From contig NZ_JACJTQ010000027.1 in assembly GCF_014698735.1 (NCBI RefSeq), positions 1-64,000 on the forward strand: a stretch of DNA of 64,000 nt, in the 5' to 3' direction. The position numbers and the translations under genes were made by a program. This DNA comes from Anabaena catenula FACHB-362 (GTDB lineage: Bacteria; Cyanobacteriota; Cyanobacteriia; Cyanobacteriales; Nostocaceae). This document shows positions 45,468-53,582 of this stretch, piece after piece; within the stretch, counting starts at the first letter, position 1, and the number at the start of each line of letters is the position of its first letter. The notes under the pieces are model-generated. The model was not told the origin of the DNA, made no database searches, and saw only the letters and a list, made by a program, of their open reading frames with translations.

Positions 45468-46967
45468 ATGTTGAATTTTTTGGTGAAAGGTAAGAAATTG
45501 AAATTTTCAAAGAATTGGCGTTTTATTTCGGTTTTGGTGATTGCTTTACTGTTAACGTTTAATTTTTCTAGGGCGGCGACAGCAGCAGCGAAGCATTACA
45601 CTGATTTACAGTTTGCACCTTTACCGGAAATTAAGTTACCCAAGTATGAACGGTTTGTACTGAATAACGGTTTGGTAGTGTATTTGATGGAAGATCATGA
45701 GCTACCTTTGGTGAGTGGTACGGCGCTTGTGAGGACAGGTAGCCGTTGGGAAGCAGCGGAGAAAACTGGTTTAGCTGATCTTGTGGGTTCAGTAATCAGG
45801 GTGGGTGGAACTCTCAAGCATTCGCCTGATCAGTTAAATGAGATATTGGAACAACGGGCGGCTTCAGTAGAAACTAGTATGAGTGAAGCTGCTGGTAGTG
45901 CTAGTTTTGAAAGTCTGAGTGAAGATTTAGAAACGGTGTTTGGGCTATTTGCTGAAGTGTTGCGAGAACCGGCGTTTGCTCAAGAAAAGTTGGATTTTAT
46001 CAAAACCCAGGTTAAAGGTAATATTGCTCGGCGCAATGATAATCCTAACAGTATTGCCAGTCGGGAAATTCGGAAATTAATCTATGGTCAAAATAGTCCC
46101 TATGCTCGTACCGTTGAATATGCGACTTTGGATAAAATTACCCGTGAGGATTTGCTGAAGTTTTATCAGGAATACTTTTATCCCAATAATATGATTTTAG
46201 GGATTGTGGGAGATTTTAACGCCAAAAAAATGCGATCGCTCATCCAAAGTCAACTCGGCGATTGGAAACCCAACTCTAAAATCGCTAAAACCCCATTACC
46301 CGAAGTATCACCAGCTAATTTAGGAGGGGTATTTTTTGTTAATCAACCCCAACTGACACAGAGTAATATTCTGGTTGGACATCTAGGTGGAAAATTCGAT
46401 AGTCCTGACTATGCGGCCTTAGATGTAATGAATGGGGTGTTAAATGGATTTGGGGGTAGATTATTTAATGAAGTGCGATCGCGTCAAGGTTTAGCTTACT
46501 CTGTATATGGTATGTGGAGTCCCCGCTTTGACTACCCTGGAATGTTTATCGCTGGTGGACAAACTCGCTCCGATGCTACAGTCCAGTTTATCAAAGCCTT
46601 GCAAACAGAAATAAAACGTCTGCAAACTCAAACCGTAACAGAAAAAGAATTGCAATTTGCTAAAGAGTCTACACTCAACTCTTTTGTGTTCAATTTTCAA
46701 GACCCAGCCCAAACTTTATCACGGTTGATGCGCTACGAATATTATGGTTATCCGGCTGATTTTCTGTTTCGCTATCAAAAAGCCGTCACCACCACAAAAA
46801 CAGCGGATATCCAACGAGTAGCACAAAAATACCTCAAACCAGAAAATTTAGTCACCCTAGTAGTGGGTAATCAAACCGCCATTCAACCACCATTGACAGA
46901 GTTAACTGCTAAGGTGACACCCATAGATGTCACTATTCCCAGTTCTCAAACCCAAGCGCAGAATTAA
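45468..46967 (+). CDS. M16-family peptidase-like protein, non-catalytic partner
   Basis: 499 residues from ATG 45468; the frame extends to a TTG at 45411 but the signal peptide (WRFISVLVIALLLTFNFSRA) fits the later start. The M16 fold is clear (YERFVLNNGLVVYLMEDHEL, and a C-terminal domain with GGRLFNEVRSRQGLAYSVY), yet the HxxEH motif is absent: the matching site reads GLADLVG. Paired M16 subunits of this kind work as an active/inactive heterodimer. The gene ends with a terminator at 46991-47030. Confidence 0.9.
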   Translation: MLNFLVKGKKLKFSKNWRFISVLVIALLLTFNFSRAATAAAKHYTDLQFAPLPEIKLPKYERFVLNNGLVVYLMEDHELPLVSGTALVRTGSRWEAAEKTGLADLVGSVIRVGGTLKHSPDQLNEILEQRAASVETSMSEAAGSASFESLSEDLETVFGLFAEVLREPAFAQEKLDFIKTQVKGNIARRNDNPNSIASREIRKLIYGQNSPYARTVEYATLDKITREDLLKFYQEYFYPNNMILGIVGDFNAKKMRSLIQSQLGDWKPNSKIAKTPLPEVSPANLGGVFFVNQPQLTQSNILVGHLGGKFDSPDYAALDVMNGVLNGFGGRLFNEVRSRQGLAYSVYGMWSPRFDYPGMFIAGGQTRSDATVQFIKALQTEIKRLQTQTVTEKELQFAKESTLNSFVFNFQDPAQTLSRLMRYEYYGYPADFLFRYQKAVTTTKTADIQRVAQKYLKPENLVTLVVGNQTAIQPPLTELTAKVTPIDVTIPSSQTQAQN

Positions 46968-46990
46968 AACTACCCAATATTTACTGATGA

Positions 46991-47030
46991 GATTCCCGAC
47001 TTCTTTAGAGAAATTGGGAATCTTGTTTTT
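46991..47030 (+). terminator. Terminator of the M16 peptidase operon
   Basis: Arms GATTCCC (46991-46997) and GGGAATC (47016-47022) followed by TTGTTTTTT. Same dispersed family as 47469-47497 and 32318-32351. Confidence 0.75.
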
Positions 47031-47185
47031 TAGAGCTTTTTTGTAGACAAAATCCCTGAAATTATGTCTTCAAAATTACTCGCCAAAGCTTGAATTTATG
47101 GGACAAAATTAGAAAATATAAGAGGAGGATTTTAAAATTGTGGCTTGATTCTATCCATACTAGTATTTCAGGAGGTGATTCAAAA

Positions 47186-47434
47186 ATGGGCATACAAATT
47201 TATGACCTATACTCTAGTAGTGAAGCACAGCTTATTCATGACCTAACTTCTGCACAAATGAAGAATATCAATGGCGGTATCGCCTACAGAAGAGGCAGAA
47301 ATAGGAGAACAAGTACAACAGATAGGAGTGAGCTTTCAGCACTACTGCAAGACGTAAATAAGAGTGTGCAGAACTGGAGATTGGAACTCAATCAAACACT
47401 TGATAATTTGGGGCAAACAGAATTAGAGTTTTAA
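47186..47434 (+). CDS. Double-glycine leader peptide, atypical basic core
   Basis: 82 residues from ATG 47186, fixed by a strong ribosome site (AGGAGG, 9 bases ahead); the frame extends upstream but without support. The leader LIHDLTSAQMKNINGG ends in Gly30-Gly31, the cut site for C39 peptidases. The 51-residue core begins IAYRRGRNRRTSTTDR (very basic, Ser/Thr-rich) and then becomes amphipathic and acidic, with no Cys. It has its own terminator (47469-47503), so it is transcribed apart from the three precursors downstream. It is probably a substrate of the C39 exporter at 55438-58488. Confidence 0.7.
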   Translation: MGIQIYDLYSSSEAQLIHDLTSAQMKNINGGIAYRRGRNRRTSTTDRSELSALLQDVNKSVQNWRLELNQTLDNLGQTELEF

Positions 47435-47950
47435 CAAATTAGCTGGATAACTAACCTCAAATATTCAGATCCCCGACTTCTTCAAGAAATCGGGGATATT
47501 TTTATGTCAGCAGTGATGAATATAAATTAGAGCATTCAGCCCTAATCTAATGTTCATATCAATTCACTTAATTAAAGCTACACATGAATCTCCCCCTCTC
47601 CCCGTCACCGCGTCAGTCCATTTGTATCCACCTTAAAGTGAAACAGTATCAGTTGCAGCCCATAATCAAAAACGGTGAATCTATGTAGAGAGGTAGTATG
47701 CAACATCTTTAGATTATTGATGATTTACCAGACATGATATCAGCCACAGGCAAACCGGAACAAAATATAAATAGATTATATAGTCAGATTTCCCAGACAT
47801 TAAATCATGATTAATGTCTGATAAACATAGCTCTAAGCCTTGATTTTCGAGATTTCTATCAATAAAAATAGAAGCATCGGTTAAGAAAACACAACCTTAA
47901 CTGCTTCCACAAGTTCTACAGACTGAAAACAAGTCTTTTAGGAGGAAATT
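47435..47950. other. Intergenic region upstream of the precursor array
   Basis: 516 bases: terminator at 47469-47503, a short 'ccccgtcaccgcgtcagtcc' repeat near 47600, and an AT-rich tract that should hold the promoter of the precursor genes. The last 25 bases (GAAAACAAGTCTTTTAGGAGG onward) are repeated ahead of each precursor. I see no other gene. Confidence 0.6.
47469..47503 (+). terminator. Terminator after the first double-glycine peptide gene
   Basis: Arms ATCCCCGA (47469-47476) and TCGGGGAT (47490-47497) followed by ATTTTTAT. Confidence 0.8.
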
Positions 47951-48190
47951 ATGGCAAGTATTAAACTGTCTGAACTGCAAGCAACTGGTTCTGAATTATT
48001 CCAAGATTCCGAAAGCTTTCTCAACGACATGAGCGATGTCAATTCCATCTACGGTGGATATTATGACAGCGGCGCGAGCGATATTTCCACATTCACCAAA
48101 TTGGCTGAAGCCTTCGTTAATGTATATGCAATTGGTCATATCGCTTACTTAGCTAAGTCCTATAGCCACAGCGATGGTTACGGCTACTAA
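47951..48190 (+). CDS. RiPP precursor peptide, copy 1 (double-glycine leader)
   Basis: 79 residues with ribosome site TAGGAGG. Leader 1-36 (MASIKLSELQATGSELFQDS, then ESFLNDMSDVNSIYGG) ends in Gly35-Gly36. The 43-residue core starts YYDSGASDISTFTKLAEAF and ends with SYSHSDGYGY; it has eight Ser/Thr, seven Tyr and no Cys. The leader acidic/hydrophobic pattern (SELFxDSESFLN) is that of cyanobacterial double-glycine precursors. The kinase/HopA1 pair downstream suggests Ser/Thr dehydration before export and cleavage. Confidence 0.82.
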   Translation: MASIKLSELQATGSELFQDSESFLNDMSDVNSIYGGYYDSGASDISTFTKLAEAFVNVYAIGHIAYLAKSYSHSDGYGY

Positions 48191-48243
48191 TAGCTTTGTT
48201 GCTGACTTCAAATTACTGAAAACAAGTCTTTTAGGAGGAAATT

Positions 48244-48474
48244 ATGGCAAGTATTAAACTGTCTGAACTGCAAGCAACTGGTTCTGAATTATTTCAAGAT
48301 TCCGAAAGCTTTCTCAACGACATGAGCGATGTCAATTCCATCTACGGTGGATATTATGGCAGCGGCGCGAGCGATATTTCCACATTCACCAAATTGGCTG
48401 AAGCTTTTGTAAATGTATATGGCATTGGTCATATCGCTTACTTAGCTAAGTCCTACAGCGACAGCAAGTACTAA
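48244..48474 (+). CDS. RiPP precursor peptide, copy 2
   Basis: 76 residues, leader identical to copy 1. The core is 40 residues: YYGSGASDISTFTKLAEAF, then VNVYGIGHIAYLAK and the tail SYSDSKY. It differs from copy 1 at D3G and A24G and at the shorter C-terminus. The same 5' leader DNA with TAGGAGG precedes it; the repeat period is 293 bases. No Cys. Confidence 0.82.
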   Translation: MASIKLSELQATGSELFQDSESFLNDMSDVNSIYGGYYGSGASDISTFTKLAEAFVNVYGIGHIAYLAKSYSDSKY

Positions 48475-48527
48475 TAGCTTTGTCGCTGACTTTAAATTAC
48501 TGAAAACAAGTCTTTTAGGAGGAAATT

Positions 48528-48758
48528 ATGGCAAGTATTAAACTCTCAGAACTACAAGCAACTGGTTCTGAATTATTCCAAGATTCCGAAAGCTTTCTCA
48601 ACGAAATGAGCGATGTCAATTCCATCTACGGTGGATATTATGGCAGCGATGTTAGCGATATTTCCACATTAACAAAATTGGCTGAAGCTTTTGTAAATGT
48701 ATATGGCATTGGTCATATCACTTACTTAGCTAAGTCCTACAGCGACAGCAAGTACTAA
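48528..48758 (+). CDS. RiPP precursor peptide, copy 3
   Basis: 76 residues. The leader differs only at D26E. The core differs from copy 2 at G5D, A6V, F12L and A29T, and keeps the same tail. Repeat period from copy 2 is 284 bases. Changes are concentrated in the core while the leader is held, as expected for substrates of shared enzymes. A nested hairpin follows at 48788-48866. Confidence 0.82.
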   Translation: MASIKLSELQATGSELFQDSESFLNEMSDVNSIYGGYYGSDVSDISTLTKLAEAFVNVYGIGHITYLAKSYSDSKY

Positions 48759-48787
48759 TAGCTTTGTAGTTTACTACTGAGCTAGAC

Positions 48788-48866
48788 GGCTCTCTTGGGA
48801 TTAAAGGTAAATATAATTTATGTTATTCACATAAATTCTCTGAATTACCACTAAACCAAGAGAGCC
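48788..48866. other. Nested inverted repeat after the precursor array
   Basis: Outer arms GGCTCTCTTGG (48788-48798) and CCAAGAGAGCC (48856-48866) are perfect 11-base complements; inner arms AATTTATG (48815-48822) and CATAAATT (48830-48837) are perfect 8-base complements. Without a T-run it looks like a processing or attenuation structure between precursors and the modifying genes. Confidence 0.65.
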
Positions 48867-48901
48867 TGTTAAAAACAATCCCATTTTTCAAAATTAAATA
48901 A

Positions 48902-49117
48902 ATGGCACGAATCATCATTGCTGATCTGCATCCTCTCGATTCAGAAGTGTTTCTTAATGAACTAACTACTCTGGATTCTCAATCTGTGTTTGGTGGTCAA
49001 GATAACTATCGTCCTCAAATTGTAGAAGTTGGTGTTAAGGCTCTTGAGTTTATCTTGGTGATTGCAGCTATCGATGCTATTTCGTTTCTAACAACTTCAT
49101 TCATAAACAAGGATTAG
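48902..49117 (+). CDS. Double-glycine leader peptide with hydrophobic core
   Basis: 71 residues, MARIIIADLHPLDSEVFLNE, then LTTLDSQSVFGG, with cut site Gly31-Gly32. The 39-residue core starts QDNYRPQIVEVGVKALEF and continues hydrophobic (ILVIAAIDAISFL), with a TTSF stretch and no Cys. It is unrelated to the triplicated cores, has no obvious ribosome site and comes 36 bases after the nested hairpin. It may be a partner peptide, an immunity-like helper or a second product. Confidence 0.65.
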   Translation: MARIIIADLHPLDSEVFLNELTTLDSQSVFGGQDNYRPQIVEVGVKALEFILVIAAIDAISFLTTSFINKD

Positions 49118-49187
49118 GACTAATTTAGTCTATTTTTTCGATAAAAAACCAGTTCAAATCAGACTTTCTTAAGTTTGAATTTTTCAT

Positions 49188-49295
49188 ATGACCAACAAAA
49201 TTTGGTATACGATTGCGACTGGAATAGCCTCATGGTGTCTTTATGGTTTATTGATACAACAACAGCAATTTATCAATAGTTTCATCATCATTTGA
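49188..49295 (+). CDS. Short hydrophobic ORF between precursor and kinase genes
   Basis: 35 codons, MTNKIWYTIATGIASWCLYG then LLIQQQQFINSFIII, one likely membrane helix. No good ribosome site. It ends 4 bases before the kinase start, which suggests translational coupling. It could be a small immunity or helper peptide, or chance. Confidence 0.35.
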   Translation: MTNKIWYTIATGIASWCLYGLLIQQQQFINSFIII

Positions 49296-49299
49296 TCCT

Positions 49300-50478
49300 A
49301 TGCCATTTATCTTAAGCTCTCAAAATGTTTTTAACTATCTAATTTCTCAAGGACTGTGTAATCAGCAAGAACAGTCATTGAGTAAAATTGAGCTAAAATC
49401 TGCCAAAAACTTTAACTTATTAGTCAGCTTACCCGATGGTCGTCAACTTCTGGTGAAACAAGAACGTCTCAACCGAGAAGGTAAAACTCGTGGTGAGTTC
49501 TTCGACGAATGGCAAGTTCATAATTTTTGCCGGACATTCCCAGAAATTAGTCATCTACGCTCATATTTATCAGAAGCGATTCATTTTGACGCTGAAAATT
49601 CCATCATTGTTTTCAATTATCTCAATGACTATCGTGATCTGAGTGAATTTTATACTCAAGAAAATCTGTTCTCCACTGATATTTCTCAGTCAATTGGAGC
49701 GACTTTAGCATCAATTCATCGTTTAACTCTCAATCATCAAGACTATCGGGACTTCTTCCAAAAGACCGAGAATACAACAAATATTACAAGTTCTAACCTG
49801 TCAGGAGAATTAAATAGAATTACACCAGAAGTATTTGGCATGGTTCCTGCTGATGGGTTGAAATTTTTTACACTCTATCAACGTTACGATAATCTTGGAA
49901 AAGCGATCGCAAATTTGAGTGCTACTTTTACCCCTTGTTGTTTAACTCACAATGATCTCAAGCTGAACAATATTCTGATCTCCTTAAATTGGGAAACCAT
50001 AATTGACCACCAATCACCCTTGAGTGACAGTATAATTCGCCTCATTGACTGGGAACGCGCTACTTGGGGAGATCCTGCTAGTGATTTAGGAGCAATAATT
50101 GCTAGTTATCTACAAATTTGGCTACACAGTATGGTAACTAGTAAAACGATACCGATTGAAGAGTCTTTACGTTTAGCGGCGATTCCCTTACAACTGCTAC
50201 AACCTTCCCTCACATCTTTGGTAACCGCATATTTGGCTAACTTCCCGGAAATTATAGAGCTTCGTCCTGATTTCTTGCCGCTAGTTGTACAATTCTGCGG
50301 GTTTTCCTTAATTAGGTCTATTCAAGCAATACTGCAACATGAGAGAACTTTTGGTAATTCGGGTATCTGCATTCTCCAAGTGGCCAAGAGTTTATTATGT
50401 CGCCCCCAACCATCTATCATCACCATTTTTGGGATGGAAACATCAGACTTAATTCCCACAAGCTTATCTCCAGCTTAA
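49300..50478 (+). CDS. Aminoglycoside-phosphotransferase-like kinase (RiPP Ser/Thr phosphorylation)
   Basis: 392 residues. Catalytic motifs of the APH fold: LTHNDLKLNNIL (H-N-D, with downstream Asn) and LIDWERATWGDPASDLG (metal-binding Asp, then G-D-P-x-x-D-L-x). An N-terminal VKQE provides the ATP Lys. Placement directly before a HopA1 gene mirrors TvaC/TvaD in thioviridamide and LxmK/LxmY in lexapeptide, where the kinase phosphorylates Ser/Thr of the precursor. Resistance to aminoglycosides is a less likely role in this context. Confidence 0.8.
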   Translation: MPFILSSQNVFNYLISQGLCNQQEQSLSKIELKSAKNFNLLVSLPDGRQLLVKQERLNREGKTRGEFFDEWQVHNFCRTFPEISHLRSYLSEAIHFDAENSIIVFNYLNDYRDLSEFYTQENLFSTDISQSIGATLASIHRLTLNHQDYRDFFQKTENTTNITSSNLSGELNRITPEVFGMVPADGLKFFTLYQRYDNLGKAIANLSATFTPCCLTHNDLKLNNILISLNWETIIDHQSPLSDSIIRLIDWERATWGDPASDLGAIIASYLQIWLHSMVTSKTIPIEESLRLAAIPLQLLQPSLTSLVTAYLANFPEIIELRPDFLPLVVQFCGFSLIRSIQAILQHERTFGNSGICILQVAKSLLCRPQPSIITIFGMETSDLIPTSLSPA

Positions 50479-50503
50479 ATCCACCCTAGACTCTAATAGA
50501 CCC

Positions 50504-51601
50504 ATGCAACTATTAAATTCCCTACACAGTCAACTTTCAGAGTTGCCAGAGCCATTGCAGACATCGCTACAAGATATGGTGAATCAGATTACAATTGAAT
50601 CCCACCACTGTATCAAGCATCCAGAGTACAAATCCTTAGAATTGCCAGAGTCAGTCGTCTCTCGTTTTGAGCAGTTACCGTTGGAGATGCAGCAACAGCA
50701 TTTGAAGTTACAACTGCGTAATTTTCTATACAGTGCTTATTATAACGCCGCTTCAAAACCTAACATCGGCTCTGACTCTATAGAAACAAATGATAAATTG
50801 GAGCAAAATCTCGAAAATAACAGCTTATTCGGCGTAGATTTAGAATTTTATGATCGGTTGCATACCAGGAACAAAAGCGAAGGCTACTGGAGTCATAACT
50901 GGCAGGTAGTCAGGGAAGAAACGGATAGCACATTGGCAGTGCAGAAGAATGGGTTAACATTGCACGTTGATCCCAACTTGCATGTGTTACCAACGAACCA
51001 AGAGGTAACTGTTGGCAAGTTTGTATCTATTAGAATGCCTAAGAATGTGGTACAAAACGGATTTTATATGGCAGTAGCTAATGCAGGCTCCCAAAATAAT
51101 CATGAGATTACACGAGTTTACTTTAATTTAACACCAGAAGGGGCGGCATCAGTTATGGAAAGTTTAACAGACCAACTAAATAAAATCCCGATTTCCTTTT
51201 CCTTTAAAGCGCTATATAATCCCTCCGATTATAGACGTTATGACTCAGCCGTGCTTTACTTTAATAAAGGTCAATATGATGTAGTTAACACAGTATTAAA
51301 AAGGGTCTATACAGAAAATGAATCCTATTTTTTGGAGCAAGTACCTTTGTTTACTAAGCTATTAGCACCAGGTTTAGCTTGCGCTGAAGAACCAGACCAA
51401 AAATTTGGGGAACAAGAAAGTTTTGGTACCCATCGCTGTCAAATTATCGCTAATGGTTTAATTGCTGCTTGGCAGCAAGGTGAGAATACTCCAGAAGGTC
51501 GGTTGGCATCCATTATCAAACATTTTTCATTACAGAAAATTCAATTGCAACGTCCTTATCTCAATGCTAAGTCTAAGGATATTTACACTCCATTGTGGTA
51601 A
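50504..51601 (+). CDS. HopA1-family protein (predicted phosphoSer/Thr lyase of RiPP pathway)
   Basis: 365 residues. The middle and C-terminal parts match the HopA1 effector family: FYDRLHTRNKSEGYWSHNW, then FYMAVANAG, TRVYFNLTPEGA, DSAVLYFNKGQYDVV and FGTHRCQIIANGLIAAW. In thioamitide and class V lanthipeptide pathways the HopA1 partner eliminates phosphate to give Dha and Dhb. It is 25 bases after the kinase gene, and therefore the same transcript. No cyclase gene of the LanX type is seen nearby. Confidence 0.82.
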   Translation: MQLLNSLHSQLSELPEPLQTSLQDMVNQITIESHHCIKHPEYKSLELPESVVSRFEQLPLEMQQQHLKLQLRNFLYSAYYNAASKPNIGSDSIETNDKLEQNLENNSLFGVDLEFYDRLHTRNKSEGYWSHNWQVVREETDSTLAVQKNGLTLHVDPNLHVLPTNQEVTVGKFVSIRMPKNVVQNGFYMAVANAGSQNNHEITRVYFNLTPEGAASVMESLTDQLNKIPISFSFKALYNPSDYRRYDSAVLYFNKGQYDVVNTVLKRVYTENESYFLEQVPLFTKLLAPGLACAEEPDQKFGEQESFGTHRCQIIANGLIAAWQQGENTPEGRLASIIKHFSLQKIQLQRPYLNAKSKDIYTPLW

Positions 51602-51673
51602 TTAAACCATATTAAATATGCTTGAAATTGATTAAGCATATTTAATGACATACCATAATTGTTGGCACTATAG

Positions 51674-51735
51674 CAGGAGTCAGGAGTCAGGAGTCAGGAG
51701 ACGCTTCGCAGACCTTCGGTTCAGGAGTCAGGAGT
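51674..51735. repeat. STRR heptamer array (CAGGAGT)n with inserted block
   Basis: Four copies of CAGGAGT, then a 'gacgcttcgcagaccttcgg' block, then two more copies. It lies between HopA1 and the HetP-like gene. Both the heptamer and the block occur elsewhere in the window. Confidence 0.8.
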
Positions 51736-51842
51736 AAAACCCTCTTGTAGTGGGAGTTTCATTATCAATTGATGTCCTAACTACCCTGTCCACGGCTATA
51801 AGTAAAGTTGATAGTTTCAGTTTAAATTCAAGAGGTAATGGT

Positions 51843-52145
51843 ATGATTAAACAAAATTTTGAGCAAAATAAACGGCTAGATAAGATATTTAAACATACAC
51901 AATTTCAACAGATTATCAAAGCCATTATTCTGGGTAACTATTCTTGGGCTTGTGTTTTATTTCTTCATTTTTCAGGTTATGATCCTCTAGAATACATACC
52001 CCATGAAACCTACAGCAACTTATTGAAAGAAAACTGTATTTTAGGTGAAGATAATCATCATGACACTGATGAGCAAAAAGTCAAACTATCCAATATTAAA
52101 TTAAGCTGGATTAAATCGAGTAACAGTAAACATAGCTCTAAATAA
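51843..52145 (+). CDS. HetP-family protein, copy 1
   Basis: 100 residues from ATG 51843 (AAGAGGTAAT ahead); an upstream frame to 51750 is STRR-derived. The HetP core reads FQQIIKAIILGNYSWACVLF, then LHFSGYDPLEYIPHETYSNL, LKEN. HetP and its homologues control commitment to heterocyst differentiation in Anabaena. The C-terminus is unrelated and basic. It is the last gene of the rightward precursor/kinase/HopA1 run, 240 bases after HopA1, and has a terminator at 52216-52256. Confidence 0.85.
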   Translation: MIKQNFEQNKRLDKIFKHTQFQQIIKAIILGNYSWACVLFLHFSGYDPLEYIPHETYSNLLKENCILGEDNHHDTDEQKVKLSNIKLSWIKSSNSKHSSK

Positions 52146-52215
52146 ATTGTAGGTATTGGGCAATTTCAAAAACCAGATTTACACAGTTTCTGCAATGCCT
52201 GATAGTTAATAATCT

Positions 52216-52256
52216 GCCGAGAATCTCTTATTAATTAGTTAGAGGTTCTCGGCTTT
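52216..52256 (+). terminator. Terminator after the HetP-like gene
   Basis: Thirteen-base arms GCCGAGAATCTCT and AGAGGTTCTCGGC (one G-T pair) followed by TTT. It could also serve the leftward PpiC gene, whose end lies 120 bases to the right. Confidence 0.75.
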
Positions 52257-52294
52257 ATGATTAGTAACGTCTCTTAATAAAAAATTTAGCTGTT

Positions 52295-52369
52295 ATATCA
52301 AGTCCGGCTAATTGCTGTTGAAAAAACTCGACCCGTCCCCCTCTAATGATCAGTATTTAACCGGACATT
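52295..52369. repeat. MITE-like dispersed element, copy C (most complete)
   Basis: Its ends are inverted: AAGTCCGGCTAA at the left and TTAACCGGACATT at the right (complement AATGTCCGGTTAA). The interior has 'gaaaaaactcgacccgtccc'. About 75 bases, no coding capacity, next to the end of the PpiC gene. Copies A and B keep parts of it. Confidence 0.6.
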
Positions 52370-52375
52370 ATAATA

Positions 52376-53161
52376 TTAGCTGGCCTCACTTAATATTCCG
52401 GGAGAAGATTGAGGATGTGTTTCTTCTACTAGCTTGGCGACAATTTCTAATGTTGTAATTTGTTGTTGTACCCAATTTGTAAATAAATCGCCCATAATTT
52501 TTAGGCGCGTTTGTTCATTTAACTGTGGCTTAATAATTTCCTCAACCATCAATATATGCGCTCCTTTAGGTGTAATTATTGGCTTGAGAATTTGCGGTGG
52601 ATTTGCAGCAAAAATAGCGGCAGCAATTTCTGGTCTAAAATCGCTACGTTGCTGGATACCTTGATATCCTCCTGCACGACGAAGTTCTGGATTTGGGATA
52701 TATTGACGAGCAATTTCTTGGAAAGTTATTTCTCCTTCTTGTAAAGCATAAAATATTTCTAGAGCTAAATCTTCATCATCTAATATCACTTCATAGGTAG
52801 CTGCCCCAGTGTAATCTAGTTGATGAGCATAAAAAAATGGTTCAACTTTATCAGCAAATAAATGATTTGCTAATTTTGCAGATAATAAGTTAGTATGAGC
52901 TATTTCTTCAAAGTTATCCAAAGAAAGATGATATTTTTCTAACCATGCCCAGGTTTCCTCTGCTTTAATCAATTTGTTAGCTAATCTCAGGCTATCTGCT
53001 GCCTGTTGCAGTTCTTCTATCTCGATTTTAATACCTTCTTTGACAGCAGTATCAGCAATAATTTTTCTGGTAGCGATCGCTTCTAGTAAGTTAGGAATTT
53101 GGCAAGATATTTTGATATGGTAAAGAATATCTTCAGGAGAAACAATTACCAGCTTGGACAT
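52376..53161 (-). CDS. PpiC/parvulin-type peptidyl-prolyl isomerase of the exporter operon
   Basis: 261 residues, no signal peptide. The N-terminal half is helical and SurA-like (IEELQQAADSLRLANKL); the C-terminal half is a parvulin domain (FQEIARQYIPNPELRRAGGY, then KPIITPKGAHILMVEEI). In cyanobacteria, PpiC proteins are often encoded beside HlyD and C39-peptidase exporters. It may keep leader peptides export-ready or act on Pro-poor cores as a chaperone; the latter is inference, since the cores here contain hardly any proline. Confidence 0.82.
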   Translation of the reverse strand: MSKLVIVSPEDILYHIKISCQIPNLLEAIATRKIIADTAVKEGIKIEIEELQQAADSLRLANKLIKAEETWAWLEKYHLSLDNFEEIAHTNLLSAKLANHLFADKVEPFFYAHQLDYTGAATYEVILDDEDLALEIFYALQEGEITFQEIARQYIPNPELRRAGGYQGIQQRSDFRPEIAAAIFAANPPQILKPIITPKGAHILMVEEIIKPQLNEQTRLKIMGDLFTNWVQQQITTLEIVAKLVEETHPQSSPGILSEAS

Positions 53162-53582
53162 AATCTAATTCCTTCAATGATACCAATTTTTGTTTGTGAA
53201 TTTTAACTTCCGATTTCGGCTAAATGTTGGCTAGGTAGTTTGAACAGGTAGAAACAATTCTAGTTATAGCAATTTGGTATTATTCTCTTAATTTTATATG
53301 GTAAACAAGAATTATTGAGGCATTTCAATAATATTAGATTTAATTAATTTATGAAAAAATATCTCTATCTCCTGATAGATAAAAAAGTTAATGAAAAATG
53401 ATGATATGATGATATATTTTTGTGAGGAAAAAACTTTATCTGGGCAAAATAAACTAAAAAAAATCTATAATTTTAAGTAATTTAAATGTTAACTGCTAAC
53501 ATTGCTATGTTAACAGTCAACAACCCCAACAATTAAGTGTATTGATCATCTACTTACTGAAGTTAGACTTAATGGCTAATTA
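53162..53582. other. Intergenic region between HlyD and PpiC genes
   Basis: 421 very AT-rich bases. Two direct copies of ATGTTAAC (53486-53493 and 53507-53514, 21 bases apart), each containing the palindrome GTTAAC, could be regulator sites for the PpiC gene. No gene seen. Confidence 0.45.

Noticed and set aside
49300-50478. Aminoglycoside resistance gene
   Set aside because: The APH fold is present, but the HopA1 neighbour and precursor array indicate a RiPP kinase role.
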